A stretch of 64,000 nucleotides of DNA from Cymbomonas tetramitiformis (GCA_001247695.2 LGRX02030346.1:1-64000), one strand, 5' to 3'. Positions 19,204 through 29,894 are shown, numbered from the stretch's first letter. A program made the numbers and translations. Notes: a model not told the origin generated them from the letters alone.

Positions 19204-20577
19204 ATGACAGACTTTAGCCAGAACCAATTTGAATTGTTAACATCAAACTCGACCGTAGTAAATTCCGGAGGAGGCGTCATTGAGCTGAATCTCCCGGTAA
19301 ATAGTTTCATTGATACTCGAAAATTTGCGATTAGATTTTTTGCCAAAACCAATAAATCGTTTACATATGCTCCAGCGGCGGGAGGAGGCCCCAAAACGTG
19401 TCACACATTCTTGCCCGAAATCTTTAATCTCTTCTCTCGCTATGAGGTAAGCATAAATGGGGTCATCGTGAATCAATCGGTGGCGCAGGCGAGTGATATA
19501 CAACAAGTCAAGCAGTTGGTCAGCGACCATTTGGAAAATGAGATTACTTATAGGACAGTTTTGTCCAATTGTGGGTCCGAAGGAATTCAATTGGCCGCAG
19601 GCAAAATTACAGGGTCGTCAGATGAAGACGATGCCGCCGGTAATGCACAAGGACGCGAGTTCATCCTAAACAATCTTTTAGGCTTTATGGGGACTTGCGA
19701 GCCGTCCGTTATTGATACATCGGTTTTAGGCGCAATAAGAATTAGATTATTCACCGATAATGCGGTGTCGTGTTTGCTTTACGGTGAAAACGATCAAGAG
19801 CCTGGGACATTTACCGACACCAACGTGGCTTCGCAACAATTTGCTCAAAATGCAAGTTTTACGCTCACCAATGTTTCGGCATCGATTACCACACTATCAT
19901 TCTCATCTGGGGTCGTGGAACAAAACGTTGAAGAATTGATTTCAAAAGGTGCATTGACCATCATTTTCGAAAACTATGCAACATTTTTTCAAAGTGATTC
20001 AACTAACAATAAGAGCGTAAGATTTGCGCTTTCCGTAAATTGTTGGAACAAAGCTTACGCGATTACGAGACCATTAAACTATAGGACCGTCAACAAAACG
20101 GGAATCGCAAAATATACAAATAGAATAGGAAAAGTTTTTGAATTGCCATCAACGACATATGGTGGAAATCGAACGTTTAGGTACTCGTGGAGTGTGAACA
20201 ATGTGCTTACACCCGCATTCCCAATTAGTCCTTTACAAGCGTATTATATGAATATAACACATTCACAAGGTGACCAATATTCAATGATGGGTTCCAATCA
20301 TATGCAATCTCGCACGGATTATTTTAACAACTCATTTGTGTTGCCATTAAATCTATGCCTAGACAATGAACCTCGCCGATTGTCAGGCTACTCGTCGCTT
20401 GGAACAAATTCAAGTTGTTGTCTGCAAGTGACATCGAGTGCAGAAGGTAGCGCCGCTGGGACTGCCTTCGATGGTGGGGCCGATGCCACGGGAGGCCCTA
20501 ATGAGACAATGGTGATTTGTCTCTTTACCTCAAAATTAATGGTATCGGCAGGGAGGGTCATATCGGTGGAATTGTAA
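19204..20577 (+). CDS. Major capsid protein, double jelly-roll, PLV type
   Basis: 457 residues from ATG 19204. The beta-rich pattern, the length and the C-terminal block (RTDYFNNSFVLPLNLC, then EPRRLSGYSSLGTNSS) match major capsid proteins of Polinton-like viruses. Other typical elements are IFNLFSRYEVSINGVIV near residue 80 and the late ISVEL end. Trimers of such proteins form the hexons of an icosahedral capsid. The gene is uninterrupted, although the replication and packaging genes of this element are broken. Either decay is young or selection has kept the capsid. It ends about 110 bp before inverted-repeat module 4. Confidence 0.84.
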   Translation: MTDFSQNQFELLTSNSTVVNSGGGVIELNLPVNSFIDTRKFAIRFFAKTNKSFTYAPAAGGGPKTCHTFLPEIFNLFSRYEVSINGVIVNQSVAQASDIQQVKQLVSDHLENEITYRTVLSNCGSEGIQLAAGKITGSSDEDDAAGNAQGREFILNNLLGFMGTCEPSVIDTSVLGAIRIRLFTDNAVSCLLYGENDQEPGTFTDTNVASQQFAQNASFTLTNVSASITTLSFSSGVVEQNVEELISKGALTIIFENYATFFQSDSTNNKSVRFALSVNCWNKAYAITRPLNYRTVNKTGIAKYTNRIGKVFELPSTTYGGNRTFRYSWSVNNVLTPAFPISPLQAYYMNITHSQGDQYSMMGSNHMQSRTDYFNNSFVLPLNLCLDNEPRRLSGYSSLGTNSSCCLQVTSSAEGSAAGTAFDGGADATGGPNETMVICLFTSKLMVSAGRVISVEL

Positions 20578-20684
20578 TGAATTATTCATTATCGTTATTA
20601 TTTAAATTTGCGTATTACTTTGTCGAGACAACCTTCTTTACATTATTTTTGTTATCAAAGCCTTTAAGTGGAAAATATTTTCAT

Positions 20685-20823
20685 AAAAAAGGGAGGTGGG
20701 AGGTGGGAGGTTGGCTTTTCTAGAAAGTATTCTAGAATTCGCATAAATATATCATTTCATTCTATTGTCATATGAAAAACCTTCCCAAAAAGTAGCACCT
20801 CCCACCACCCAACCTCCCTTTTT
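20685..20823. repeat. PLV inverted-repeat module 4
   Basis: Lies between the convergent capsid and C5-methyltransferase genes. The right arm touches the methyltransferase stop codon. In this position it cannot contain a promoter for either gene, which argues for a terminator, insulator or mobile role. Confidence 0.9.
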
Positions 20824-21363
20824 CAACCGAGTAACTCCATTAGAAGACTATATGGTATCTCATATGCTTTCTCCTTATGTTTCACGCCGTACGAAACGTC
20901 TCGAGTCAACGAACTCCGTGACATCTGAGCGGTAGCTATATGTTTGCCATATTTGCGTTTGTTTTCACAAAATGAAGATTGTTTATTACACATTTTCAGA
21001 TTCAGATTCACTTTGTTCGTCCATATATTTGTCATTTTCCGATACGCAAATCCATATTTACAATAACAACAGGTGTGTTTGTACTCCGTCATCGGTTGCA
21101 TAAAGTCTCTATGTTGCAATAATCCCCCGTCACTTGGATTTTCGAGATACCAATGTGTGGGTTGAAAATAATCGATAATGTCCAATGTGCGTTTCACGAT
21201 GGCATCGGCTAAATCCAAATCACGCTCACCCTTTCTATGAGCCTTCGAGTATTGGGTGCACGGTGGACTAGCCCAAATGACATCAAAGTGTTTAGGTGCA
21301 TAAGCGGTATAATCCCATTGTAATATATCACCGCTTATCGTCGGATTATACTTTGGCAATATG

Positions 21364-21599
21364 TGCGAGAACAGGTGTTCCGCTCGGGTAAAACAAACTG
21401 GCTAAGCTCCCATAATCAGTCCGGCCGAGTGCTTTTATCATGCATCTCGGAAACCCGGATAATACGAAGTGATGACTGACAGTACAGTACTACTGTACTG
21501 TCATCCTAGCTACTAGCGGAGTCACGGTTCCGATCAGAGACGGGTCAGGCTAGGGGCTATCAGAGCCCATAATAATAACCCTGAACCTAAAGTCCAGCA
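21364..21599 (-). repeat. LTR of element D (3' LTR on the minus strand)
   Basis: 236 bp, identical by eye to 24353-24588. Boundaries are set by the target duplication and the TG...CA ends. Confidence 0.9.
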
Positions 21600-21781
21600 C
21601 ACCACCCGGAGCTGTGACGTAGCTAATAGGGCTAGGCAAGCGGAGCTAACTAAACAGTTAACAAACAGCATTCTACTGGAAACAGATATACTTTAAGCTG
21701 GGTGCCCGGGGACTTGTCCCGGCACAACCCACCACTGCGGCTAAGGCTAATCACACCTCCAGGGATTGAAACAAGCAGACT

Positions 21782-23959
21782 CTAGCCACTGTGAAGCTGG
21801 TCGGCAGAGCCGAGTTCAGCAGACGGATCCCAAGGCAGGAAAGCATCCGAAGTAAGTTGAGACGAAACATCATAAGTGTTGACACCACCAGACCCAAGTG
21901 GGTCAGGCGGATCCCGGAGTGGAGTGGCAAGACTTTCAAATTGCAGAGCCGTTGAGGTCGATTGAGAAAAGAACGGTTCCACATCCCGCGGCGGCATTGA
22001 CGAACCAGTAGCAATCACGGACGGGCAAAAGGAATCCAGTAATGCACCACCGGGATGAACTGCATCGTAGCCGTAGGTGGCTCCGGGCTCAACCAGGCCC
22101 CTGACACCACCACCGACCACGAGCGTCGGCATCGCCGTAGCACTGAACAGAAACGTAGCCACCATGAAGAGAGTGAGAGCAAATTCACCGAAGCCAAATG
22201 GCCTGGAGCCCCTGGGGACTCCGAACCGCCGAAACGCTGCAGCCGCCGGCGGTGCACCCCCTTCAACTTCAGGCAGGCAGACATCAGGAGGGTAGTTGGA
22301 GCCCTCTCCATCGTCATCGGAGTCACACACTTCAACAGGCTCAGGGTCAATGTCAAGCCAGTCAGGGTGGACAGTGTTGAAAGTTTTGAATGAATTGTCA
22401 GCAGAAGCCATCGGGCCGAGAGCCAGAGAGGCAGACGGCGGCACGAAGGCGGCACTGCTGACCTCATGCAAGCCAATCGTCCTACCATGCATGTGTGCAG
22501 AGGCCTTCGGCAGCAGCTGCTTGCTGGCAGTCGGCTCAGCGACACCACCAGCAAGCGGACCGCTGACCTCAGCAAATGCAACACGGCCAATGGAAAGATG
22601 CTCAGCAGGTGCAGTCTCAGCAGAGGCAGCAGCATCCTTGAACTGCTGCAGAGCCGTAGGCTCTGGAGCAAAGGAATGCGCAGACAGCTCACAGATTTCA
22701 GGTTGCCCCACAAGAGCACACAAGTGCTCCATGGACCCCTCATCCCCAGCGTCATAGTACCGCTGAAAACGAAGGGCAAGCACGTCGGAGTCATAAGACT
22801 CGACGGCTTGGCAGTAGGACGCCGAAATGGACATCGGGTGAGTGTCCTTGTGAGGACACTCACTCAGCCAATGCTTCGACCCAACGGCGCGGCACTTCTC
22901 GTGCCTGCACGTTGGGACAAAGGTGCCAGACCGCTTGTCAAAAGCCACCTCCGAAGAGGCGGAATGAGCAAGCGGTTGCACTCCAGGTCGGTGGAAGCCG
23001 CGCGGAGCGTGTTTCCCATGAGGTGGCTTGGAGCCACCCTTCTTAAGGGAATCCACATCCCGCTGCAACTTGACCAACTGAGAACTGAGCCGCTCGATGG
23101 CCGAAGCCAGGCCAGTGTCAGTGGTGCAAGATGCTACGGACATGGGGCGCCCCGCAGTGCGCTTGCCCGAGAGCCGCCCGCAGCGGTACTGCTCGCGCAC
23201 GCGCGCCTGCAGGGTGAGCAGACTCACAGCCGCACGCTGGTCAGCTCGAGCAAACGAGTCAACCAACGTGACGTAAGCCGGTCCAGACAGGGCAGAGAGG
23301 AATTGCCTTTTAACAGCGTCTTCGGGCAGCGTCTGCAGACGCTGCGCATCCCGAAGACAACTGTTAAAAAGACGAATGCCGGAGTCAGGGTCACTTTCAT
23401 CTGAAATCCTCACGTCAAGCAGCTCAGTCAGAGACTCGAACGGAGTCGAATCATCAGCGAGCATACGCACCACCTCGAGGGTGGCACGTTTGCCGTCAGC
23501 AGGAACATCGGCCCCAGAAGCCTCCACCCAATTACGGGCAGGAGACCCTGGCGCAGTCAGCAGCAACAACACAGAATACAACAGCTCATTTGCAGCAGTC
23601 ATGACAGGGACATTGGCAGCAGACAGCTCAAACAGGGGTGCAAGTGCCTGCGACTGCAGCGTGAAAAGCTGCTGAATCTCGGAAACCAGCTGCGAAAAAA
23701 TGTCCGAAGCCGACGATTCATTGCCATGAAATTTCGCTGTTTTGTCTCCCAGAACCTTAGTGGCTGCTGTCTTCGCACATTGAACATCGAAAGAATCCTT
23801 CCGTAATCGCTGAACGAGCGTTGCAGCCGCAGCCGATTCGTCAGCCGAAGCCAAATGCGGCGTCGTGGGGGTAGCCGAATTCAACGCCCCAACATCATCG
23901 AAAATAGTCGCTAATTTACGCGCTCTAGCGCGTGTACGTGGTCTAGGCGTTGTGTCCAT
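21782..23959 (-). CDS. Gag-like protein of element D with zinc knuckle and hydrophobic segment
   Basis: I take ATG 23959 as the start because the homologous gene in element B starts at the same place relative to the shared KLATIFD / SLATIFD block; this gives 725 residues. The N-terminal 300 residues are helical and resemble a capsid-type Gag. A variant zinc knuckle, CRHEKCRAVGSKHWLSEC (C-x4-C-x6-H-x4-C), follows at roughly 360, and element B has the same spacing. Near residue 620 lies one clear hydrophobic segment (FALTLFMVATFLFSATAMPT), then an acidic, Ser/Pro-rich tail. No aspartic protease motif (D-S/T-G) is evident. It should form the particle in which the element's RNA is packaged, using enzymes supplied in trans. 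The hydrophobic segment is unexplained. Confidence 0.7.
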   Translation of the reverse strand: MDTTPRPRTRARARKLATIFDDVGALNSATPTTPHLASADESAAAATLVQRLRKDSFDVQCAKTAATKVLGDKTAKFHGNESSASDIFSQLVSEIQQLFTLQSQALAPLFELSAANVPVMTAANELLYSVLLLLTAPGSPARNWVEASGADVPADGKRATLEVVRMLADDSTPFESLTELLDVRISDESDPDSGIRLFNSCLRDAQRLQTLPEDAVKRQFLSALSGPAYVTLVDSFARADQRAAVSLLTLQARVREQYRCGRLSGKRTAGRPMSVASCTTDTGLASAIERLSSQLVKLQRDVDSLKKGGSKPPHGKHAPRGFHRPGVQPLAHSASSEVAFDKRSGTFVPTCRHEKCRAVGSKHWLSECPHKDTHPMSISASYCQAVESYDSDVLALRFQRYYDAGDEGSMEHLCALVGQPEICELSAHSFAPEPTALQQFKDAAASAETAPAEHLSIGRVAFAEVSGPLAGGVAEPTASKQLLPKASAHMHGRTIGLHEVSSAAFVPPSASLALGPMASADNSFKTFNTVHPDWLDIDPEPVEVCDSDDDGEGSNYPPDVCLPEVEGGAPPAAAAFRRFGVPRGSRPFGFGEFALTLFMVATFLFSATAMPTLVVGGGVRGLVEPGATYGYDAVHPGGALLDSFCPSVIATGSSMPPRDVEPFFSQSTSTALQFESLATPLRDPPDPLGSGGVNTYDVSSQLTSDAFLPWDPSAELGSADQLHSG

Positions 23960-24352
23960 TTTTAAAATGACGGTGAGATGGGATTGCGGGCTAGCGGTGC
24001 GACAGTAACGGGCAATCTCGCAGCGGCCATTTCCTGCAGGAGCCTCAGCAAGCAATAGCACAATCAAGCAGGTCATGAGCCAAGTGGCTAACTGTGGGAG
24101 CGACCCACAAAACGCGGAGTGTCCTGCCCGCTGATCAAACGGAACGTAAAATATAACCATACTCAGCGACGATACTCTGCCGAATAAATGCCGAAAAACT
24201 GATCTCCACTTCAAAAGTAGGCCATACTGCGGAGAGAAAGCTACTGTCTAAGGGGGCGCCCACCCCATCTCTGTGTCAAAACTTAGCCAATCATGGCAAC
24301 AGCTCGGCGCTGTGCCATCAGAATTACTAGGGAAGTGGTGACGCGCATAACC

Positions 24353-24588
24353 TGCGAGAACAGGTGTTCCGCTCGGGTAAAACAAACTGGCTAAGCTCCC
24401 ATAATCAGTCCGGCCGAGTGCTTTTATCATGCATCTCGGAAACCCGGATAATACGAAGTGATGACTGACAGTACAGTACTACTGTACTGTCATCCTAGCT
24501 ACTAGCGGAGTCACGGTTCCGATCAGAGACGGGTCAGGCTAGGGGCTATCAGAGCCCATAATAATAACCCTGAACCTAAAGTCCAGCA
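24353..24588 (-). repeat. LTR of element D (5' LTR on the minus strand)
   Basis: 236 bp. The inner flank reads GGTTATGCGCGTCACC on the minus strand, the position of a primer-binding site. Confidence 0.9.
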
Positions 24589-24758
24589 ATATGTCTAATG
24601 AAACAATCTCGCAATTAGGATGTTTGTCTCGAAACGCTTTTGACACGGAACAAGTTCCACTGAACAATTCCAATAATCTCATTGTTATCAATAAATATAT
24701 TATTAATGCGTTTTACCCACTTAAAGACAATAGTCATTAATAGTATAAGATAACAAAA

Positions 24759-26193
24759 ATGTCCGAAATGTCCGAGAAAGAATACCGCTTGAAAAATGAC
24801 TACCCAAAGACATACCCGCAAGACCTCAAGGAGAAGCTATATAAAATCGATGAAAAAAAGAGAGCCCAAATGAGAAAATATTATGACCGAACGAGTGAGG
24901 TGCAAAACAAACAAAAACTAATATCGAGAGCCAAAAACAATCCCGATTATTGTCCTCAAGAAGCGACATTGAGCGAATACGATTGGACCGATGCCGAAAG
25001 AAAATTTCTAAGCCGTTGTGCTGAGGAGAAGAAATTGAAATATGCCGTGCCCAAGCCAAGACCTATTAGAGCTCAAGCCACCTCTCAAACCACAACCGAT
25101 GCATCTACATCCGCTCGAGCCGCACCTACATCAATTGCATCGACCTCCGCTACGGCCAACACTACTACGGACCGGAGCACAAAGGACACTTTATCTAGAA
25201 ATGAGATATTTGAAATCTTGGACGCTGAGGAAGGCATCGCCGAGGCCACTAAAAAGCAATGGAAGAATGTCGTCAACACTTTTGTAAAGGTGTTTAGTTT
25301 GCAAGCGAGCACGTGGACTGAGGTGTACACGAAATACACAAACGAGGAAATCATTGAAATGTTCACCGCGTATACAAATGAAACCACTCGAATCAAACAA
25401 GTTCAACTTACGCCCAAATTGCATAATACGAAAAACTCAAGTCTGGTGAAAATCATCGGTATAGAAAGATACAAGTTTTTTGACACTCGAGCAAAAGTTT
25501 TGCAACGAAGCATTCAATCGGGAAAGATTGGCAAGAAATTGAGTGATAAAACCGACTACGTTGACGATTTTATCAACGTCTTTAAGAATGAATTAGAATT
25601 GCGTAGGAAAAACCCAAGTTCGATGGACCATCTCATCGCGATGTTATATAGCATCGGAATGTATTCGGACCAAGACTTGAATAAAGGCTCTCTTAGTTTC
25701 ACTCCTCGTATCGACTATGACAACGTCAAACTTGTAAAAAGTGACAACGAAATGACCGACCCCAATGGGAATTATTACAATTTCAATAACGGACATACAC
25801 GAATTCACGACTTAAAAACGGGAAATAGCTTTAAAATCGATTATACAATGAATCCATTAGTTCAAAAGTATATTAAAGAATCCATTAAGGACTTGAACAA
25901 TCCACGAGAGTATCTTCTAGAAAATAATGCAAAGCCCCCAAGACCATTCACATCGTACATCGTTGGGCAAAAAAATGAATTCAATTATCGGTGTCGGTAA
26001 TCAAACGTTTAGGAAAATGACGGAAAACATTTATTCCAAAATTTTCCAAGTCGATATGATTCGGCTTTCGGAAATAGCGGCTCACGAACCAAATACGGCA
26101 TATACTCAATACTTGAATAGCAAAGAATACACCGAGGCCGAGCGAAAAGCCGCCTTAGAAAAAATTCAAGCGCAATTAAATAAAAATAAATGA
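24759..26193 (+). pseudogene. Tyrosine-recombinase-like protein of the PLV, frameshift in an A7 run
   Basis: The first frame (24759-26000) has a charged N-terminus, a Thr/Ala/Ser linker (about residues 105-145) and a helical NEIFEILDAEEGIAEATKKQ region resembling a core-binding domain. A second frame to 26193 continues with NQTFRKMTENIYSKIFQVDM and SEIAAHEPNTAYTQYL. The last part resembles the end of tyrosine recombinases: an R in the second conserved box, then H and a late Tyr in the TA-x-x-x-Y context. The frames switch at CAAAAAAATG (about 25968-25977), where loss of one A restores continuity. A first-box arginine is not obvious, so the catalytic site may be incomplete. In Polinton-like viruses such enzymes replace the DDE integrase. 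It could alternatively be an unrelated structural protein. Confidence 0.5.
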
Positions 26194-26229
26194 ATTAAAT
26201 CAAATTAAAAAGTAGAAAATCATTTTTTG

Positions 26230-26368
26230 AAAAAAGGGAGGTTGGGCGGTGGGAGGTCTTAGATTTTCAAAACTTTTTTATAATGAAAATGAAATATATT
26301 ATATTATTTATTTGATTTCTAAAATACTTTTTAAAAAAGCCAACCTCCCACCTCCCACCTCCCTTTTT
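26230..26368. repeat. PLV inverted-repeat module 5
   Basis: Follows the recombinase-like gene and marks the right end of this PLV copy; same arms and AT-rich centre as the other modules. Confidence 0.9.
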
Positions 26369-26430
26369 TTATTTTATTAAATGAAAAATACATATAAATA
26401 TACTAATTTAAGGCTGCGCCGTTCCTATTA
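26369..26430. repeat. Putative PLV terminus, copy 1
   Basis: TTTTATTAAATGAAAAATAC followed by AATTTAAGGCTGCGCCGTTC. The same succession (module, A/T tract, GC-rich word) occurs at 40558-40625 and 41707-41762, which suggests an element end such as a terminal inverted repeat. Confidence 0.6.
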
Positions 26431-27330
26431 AAATAATAATTGAAATAGTCCCTCCGCTGCAAGCCGCAGAATTAAGCGCAGTTAATTTAAATAAAAAATG
26501 AATTAAATGAATTGAAAATAAGAATTAAACTAAAAATCCTCCCCCCCTGTTCTGCCCCCCATAAAATGATATATACCCGCGATACACCCCCGTCGATTAA
26601 AATGCACCTAGGACGCAGAGACGTTTTCGATTTATAATCTGCGACGTTCGATTTAATCGACTGCAAAATATAATCGAAGGCGCGAGACATAAAGTGAAAC
26701 TGAATATAATTTATATAATTCATTTAATTCAGATGCACAGTCGATGCATAGACGTTTTCGATTTATAATCTGCGACGTTCGGTTTAATCGACTGCAAAAT
26801 ATAATCGAGGGCGCGAGACATAAAGTGAAACTGAATATATTTTAAATAATAATAATTCAGATGCACAGTCGATGCATAGACTGTAAAAATACAAATATAC
26901 CATTACAAAATATTTTCTGATGTGTATCGACCATTTTCGCGTGTAAACACAAAATTCTGACGTGGAACACCTTTTTCCCAGCTTGGAACCCAGTTTTGCC
27001 AGCGTGGAACCCACTTTTGCCACTGTGGAACGCGAAGCATCGTTCATTTCGTAACGATGGCATTATTTAGTAATCCACTCACGCTCGCGTGCTTACATAT
27101 TACTGGATGTCGATATCATAAATATGGAACCGATAATCGAATCGCGATCAGTTCGAAAATCTTCGCGTCACGATCGAAAGTTACCTAGGAAAGTTACCTG
27201 GGTATCGTTGAAACTAAATTATCAGTGACTGTAAAAACAAGTTACACTATTTTTAAAAAGGTATGCAATTTCACTGAAAACCTCCCGAACTGTTTACAAC
27301 ATATTCTGCTTGAGATATATATTGTTTGTA
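26431..27330. other. Region without a gene; 130-bp tandem duplication
   Basis: Two copies of a segment of about 115 bp, containing GACGTTTTCGATTTATAATC and TAATCGAAGGCGCGAGAC, lie at about 26612-26725 and 26750-26858. Further right are three short repeats of the type GTGGAACCCACTTTTGCCA (26960-27030). No coding region is supportable. The last 300 bp may be the 5' region of the interrupted ORF at 27331. Confidence 0.6.
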
Positions 27331-27571
27331 ATGGCATCGCAAGCAATTGATGATGATGAGTATATTGCACGCCAAGATGAGGCAAAAAATCACGAGTCTC
27401 TTGTCGCGAAGGAAGAAGTGAACCGCTTGAGGCAAAAAGTCAAGGAGCCGAATCTTGACCATCCGAACTCGCGACAATCTAACTTGTCAAACTGGCACAA
27501 GGAATCCGTGTTCGAATCTGCTGAGTACACCGCATTTGTCATAGTAAAATACAATGGCGAAATGTGCAAAG

Positions 27572-27834
27572 TGATGAAGAGGATGATCGAAGCATATATA
27601 TATAAGTGACGGATGAATATATATATGCAAACAGGCACAGAAAAGCACAGTGAAGCAGTGCTCAAGACGGTGATAGCATAAACTGGAAAGATAGTCTTAC
27701 TGGGAGGCTATCTAGGAAGGCAGCTAGGTCACGGTCACTGCCGATGACACTGTCACAGGCGACACACACAGCGAGGGGTGAAGCTAGGAGAAGGCAGGCC
27801 CCCATACAGTGGGGGGGGATTGTCTTCCCCGTGA
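27572..27834 (-). repeat. LTR of element A (3' LTR on the minus strand)
   Basis: Contains GAGGGGTGAAGC and a CCCCC...GGGGGGGG pair close to the end, a layout shared with the LTRs of element C and the solo LTR at 41833. Confidence 0.88.
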
Positions 27835-27994
27835 CACCACCTCACCCCGAAGGTGTGAGTGGCAATGCCAGAGTCAGCAAACCCTAAGTCCTAAACCCAA
27901 TGTCACTTAATGTAAGAGTCCAACGGACCACTAGAGCACAGCTAGCAGCTAGCAAGCAAGTGGCGGCTAACTCTAAAGTTAACAGGGTGCAAGC

Positions 27995-29652
27995 TCAGGT
28001 ACGGTCTGCTGTCGGTTGATTGGTTGAGGAGCTCCCGACGATTGGCGGGATCCACGGCTTCGAACGGAAAGCCGGCCATTCTTCATCTTCAGGGTCGGCG
28101 AAGCCCAGCATGGCGATGGGCTCCATCTCAAAAGTGAAGTCCTCGTCCGACGGGTGCTGCGCCATGCCGGCCGGATGCAGGTCCTCGGCCGGCGCGGTAC
28201 CCTCGTGGGGTTCCGCCAAAGGCGGGTGATCGAGGTGCGGAGGTGGGTCGGGCAAGGGAGCGACGAACGTCATGGCAGACGCATCCAACGGCGGATCAGG
28301 CTGCTCCTCCGACACCACCAGAGCGTGGGCGGCGGCACCGTCCGCCTGGTGAATGGCAGCAAGGGCGGCGGCAAATGCCTGCGGAGACGGACGAGTGCCC
28401 GCTGGAAGCGCCGAGTCAGGGGTGCGGCCGGCATTGAAGGCCTCCCTGCACGTGAAAGGGCAATTGCCCTTCGTCTCGGGGTGGCCGTCCGTTAGCCCCC
28501 AGAGACGGAAGCAGACGATGCAAGGGAAGCCGACCCCCTTCCAGCGCTTCACGAGGGCGGTGGGCGGCTCCGCCCGCCACTCACCAACGGGTTTGACGGA
28601 ATAGACGGGGGTGCGATCGAAGGTCACGGCGTTGAAGGCGGGCTTCTTCGTCCGGTACCCACCACCACCACCACCACCACCGGGCGGCGCAACAGGGTGT
28701 CAGGGTCCGTGTCGGTGGCGAGGGTGGCGAATGCGTGCTCCTCCCTCCACACCGTGCGCAAGCGGAGGCACAATGTGGAAAAGGAGAAAGGCGTACCACC
28801 ACGGAGTTCGCGGATGACGTTGATGTACAACGGGGTGACGAAGGGGGAGTGTTTGGCGGAGGTGGCCAAGATGTGCCAGAGGTCCTTGACACGCTTGGCC
28901 TCGCTGTAGTCGGGATTAATACGGGCGTGCTTGTCGCCCAAGGTGCGGATGGCGGTGAGCTGAGGGGCGGGGTCGTCGTTCTCTTCGATGATGGTTGAAC
29001 GCATTTTGACCCAAAAACGGTCGGTGTCGGAGTCGGGGACGCCCTCGACCTCGTACCGAAGGCGCTGAAGGATGTAGCGCCCGTCCCCAGGGGGGGAACG
29101 AGCCGCTTCGGAGTACAGTGCCAAGGCAGTACCCCGAAGCACGATGGGGAGGATGGTGAAGATGATCTCGTTGAGGACGACGTGGTAGAAGTCATAGTCG
29201 TGCTCGAGGTCGAGGAGTTTGGAGAACTCCGGGAAGGACACTGGAAACAGTACATGACGGAGTGCAGCAAGGAGGGCGGCGAAGTCAGCGTCGGCAGCAT
29301 CGTTGTCGAGGGTGAAGCCATTTTTAGGGTTGAACCCTCCAGGGCGCAAAACGGTGATGATGTCGGTGGAGTACGTGAAGGCGTAAGACAACTGCTCCAA
29401 ATACTCCTCCTCCCGCCCCTCCTCCACAGGAGTGGAGGAGAGGACTGACGGGTCGCTGAAGAACATGAATGGGGTCGGCGATAGCCGCAGCGATGATGGA
29501 CGCGACCTCAAGGAGGCGGTGGATACGATCCTCCTCGGTCGCGTTGGGCCTGGCGTGGTAGTGCCGGACACAGGAGGCGGCGAAGGCGTGGCGCTAGCAC
29601 GCCTCGCGGAACGGAGAGCCTCTGCAAGACTTGATTGACGCTGCTGAGACAT
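27995..29652 (-). pseudogene. Gag-like protein of element A, frameshift at a (CCA)n run
   Basis: The N-terminal frame (29652 to about 28660) is clearly related to the element C protein: both have LEHDYDFYHVVLNEIIF / LEHEYLEYHWSLNELIF and GTALALYSEAARSPPGDGRY-like blocks. The C-terminal frame (28660 to 27995) carries SVKPVGEWRAEPP and a putative zinc site CIVCFRLW...H...CPFTC (C-x2-C, H, C-x3-C), also conserved in element C. The two frames meet at a (CCA)n microsatellite at 28662-28682, where a run of valines is encoded. A repeat-length change probably caused the shift. The C-terminus is acidic and Pro-rich. The gene begins at the ATG that aligns with the start used for element C. Confidence 0.72.
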
Positions 29653-29894
29653 GTTGGGGAGGAAGTAGGTAGCCAGTTTGACGGTAAAAAGGATGTGTGA
29701 CGGATAAAGGCTGCCAAAAATCGTAGACCACCAATCACAGACGGTAGGCAGTTACGAACGGAGGTGGGCGAAGACGGATTTGACGGAGTAGCCCACGGAC
29801 GGAATCAAGACGGAACGACGGAGTTAGAATCGGGAAAACCCGAAGCGAGTTGCAGCGAAGATGAGCACCACTAAGCGTAAGTGGGTCGATAACC

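Larger units (their letters stand above)
21364..24588 (-). mobile_element. LTR element D (gag-only), inserted in the PLV methyltransferase
   Basis: Flanking LTRs 21364-21599 and 24353-24588 (236 bp each) look identical, begin TGCGAGAAC and end GTCCAGCA. The target duplication is ATATG (21359-21363 and 24589-24593). Read on the minus strand, the 5' LTR is followed by the primer-site-like GGTTATGCGCG and the 3' LTR is preceded by CCGGGTGGTG. The only gene is a Gag-like ORF (21782-23959); there is no protease, reverse transcriptase or integrase. Identical LTRs indicate a recent insertion. The LTR has a palindrome GACAGTACAGTACTACTGTA. Confidence 0.9.
20823..24682 (-). pseudogene. C5-cytosine DNA methyltransferase split by an LTR element
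   Basis: The 5' part (24682-24589) encodes MRLLELFSGTCSVSKAF, motif I of C5 methyltransferases (AdoMet binding). The 3' part (21358-20823) has the catalytic ASPPCTQYSKA (Pro-Cys, motif IV) and WYLENPSDGG (the ENP-type motif). The LTR element D at 21364-24588 separates them. The reading frame would be continuous, about 209 residues, if the insertion and one copy of its 5-bp target duplication were absent. The short length, with a small target-recognition region, is like phage and virus C5 enzymes. It would have methylated viral or host DNA. The insertion is the only lesion I see, so this gene was probably still open when the LTR element arrived. Confidence 0.85.
12600..26430. mobile_element. 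Integrated Polinton-like virus, left-truncated and decayed
   Basis: The hallmark gene set is present: TV-Pol/helicase, packaging ATPase, penton-type minor capsid, double-jelly-roll major capsid, a DNA methyltransferase, a tyrosine-recombinase-like gene and several small virion-type genes. Its base composition is AT-rich compared with the flanking retroelements. The left end is cut inside the helicase gene. The right end is marked by an inverted-repeat module followed by an A/T tract and GGCTGCGCCGTTCC, a sequence found again at 40.6 and 41.75 kb. Two younger elements are inserted: a foldback element (16681-17552) and an LTR element (21364-24588). Capsid genes are intact, replication and packaging genes are not. 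Polinton-like viruses infect protists or parasitise giant viruses; this copy cannot be autonomous. Confidence 0.85.

Noticed and set aside
22055..23675. Plus-strand frames opposite the element D Gag gene, including one of about 310 codons
   Set aside because: Antisense shadows of a GC-rich coding region; the minus-strand frame has homology to element B and a zinc knuckle.
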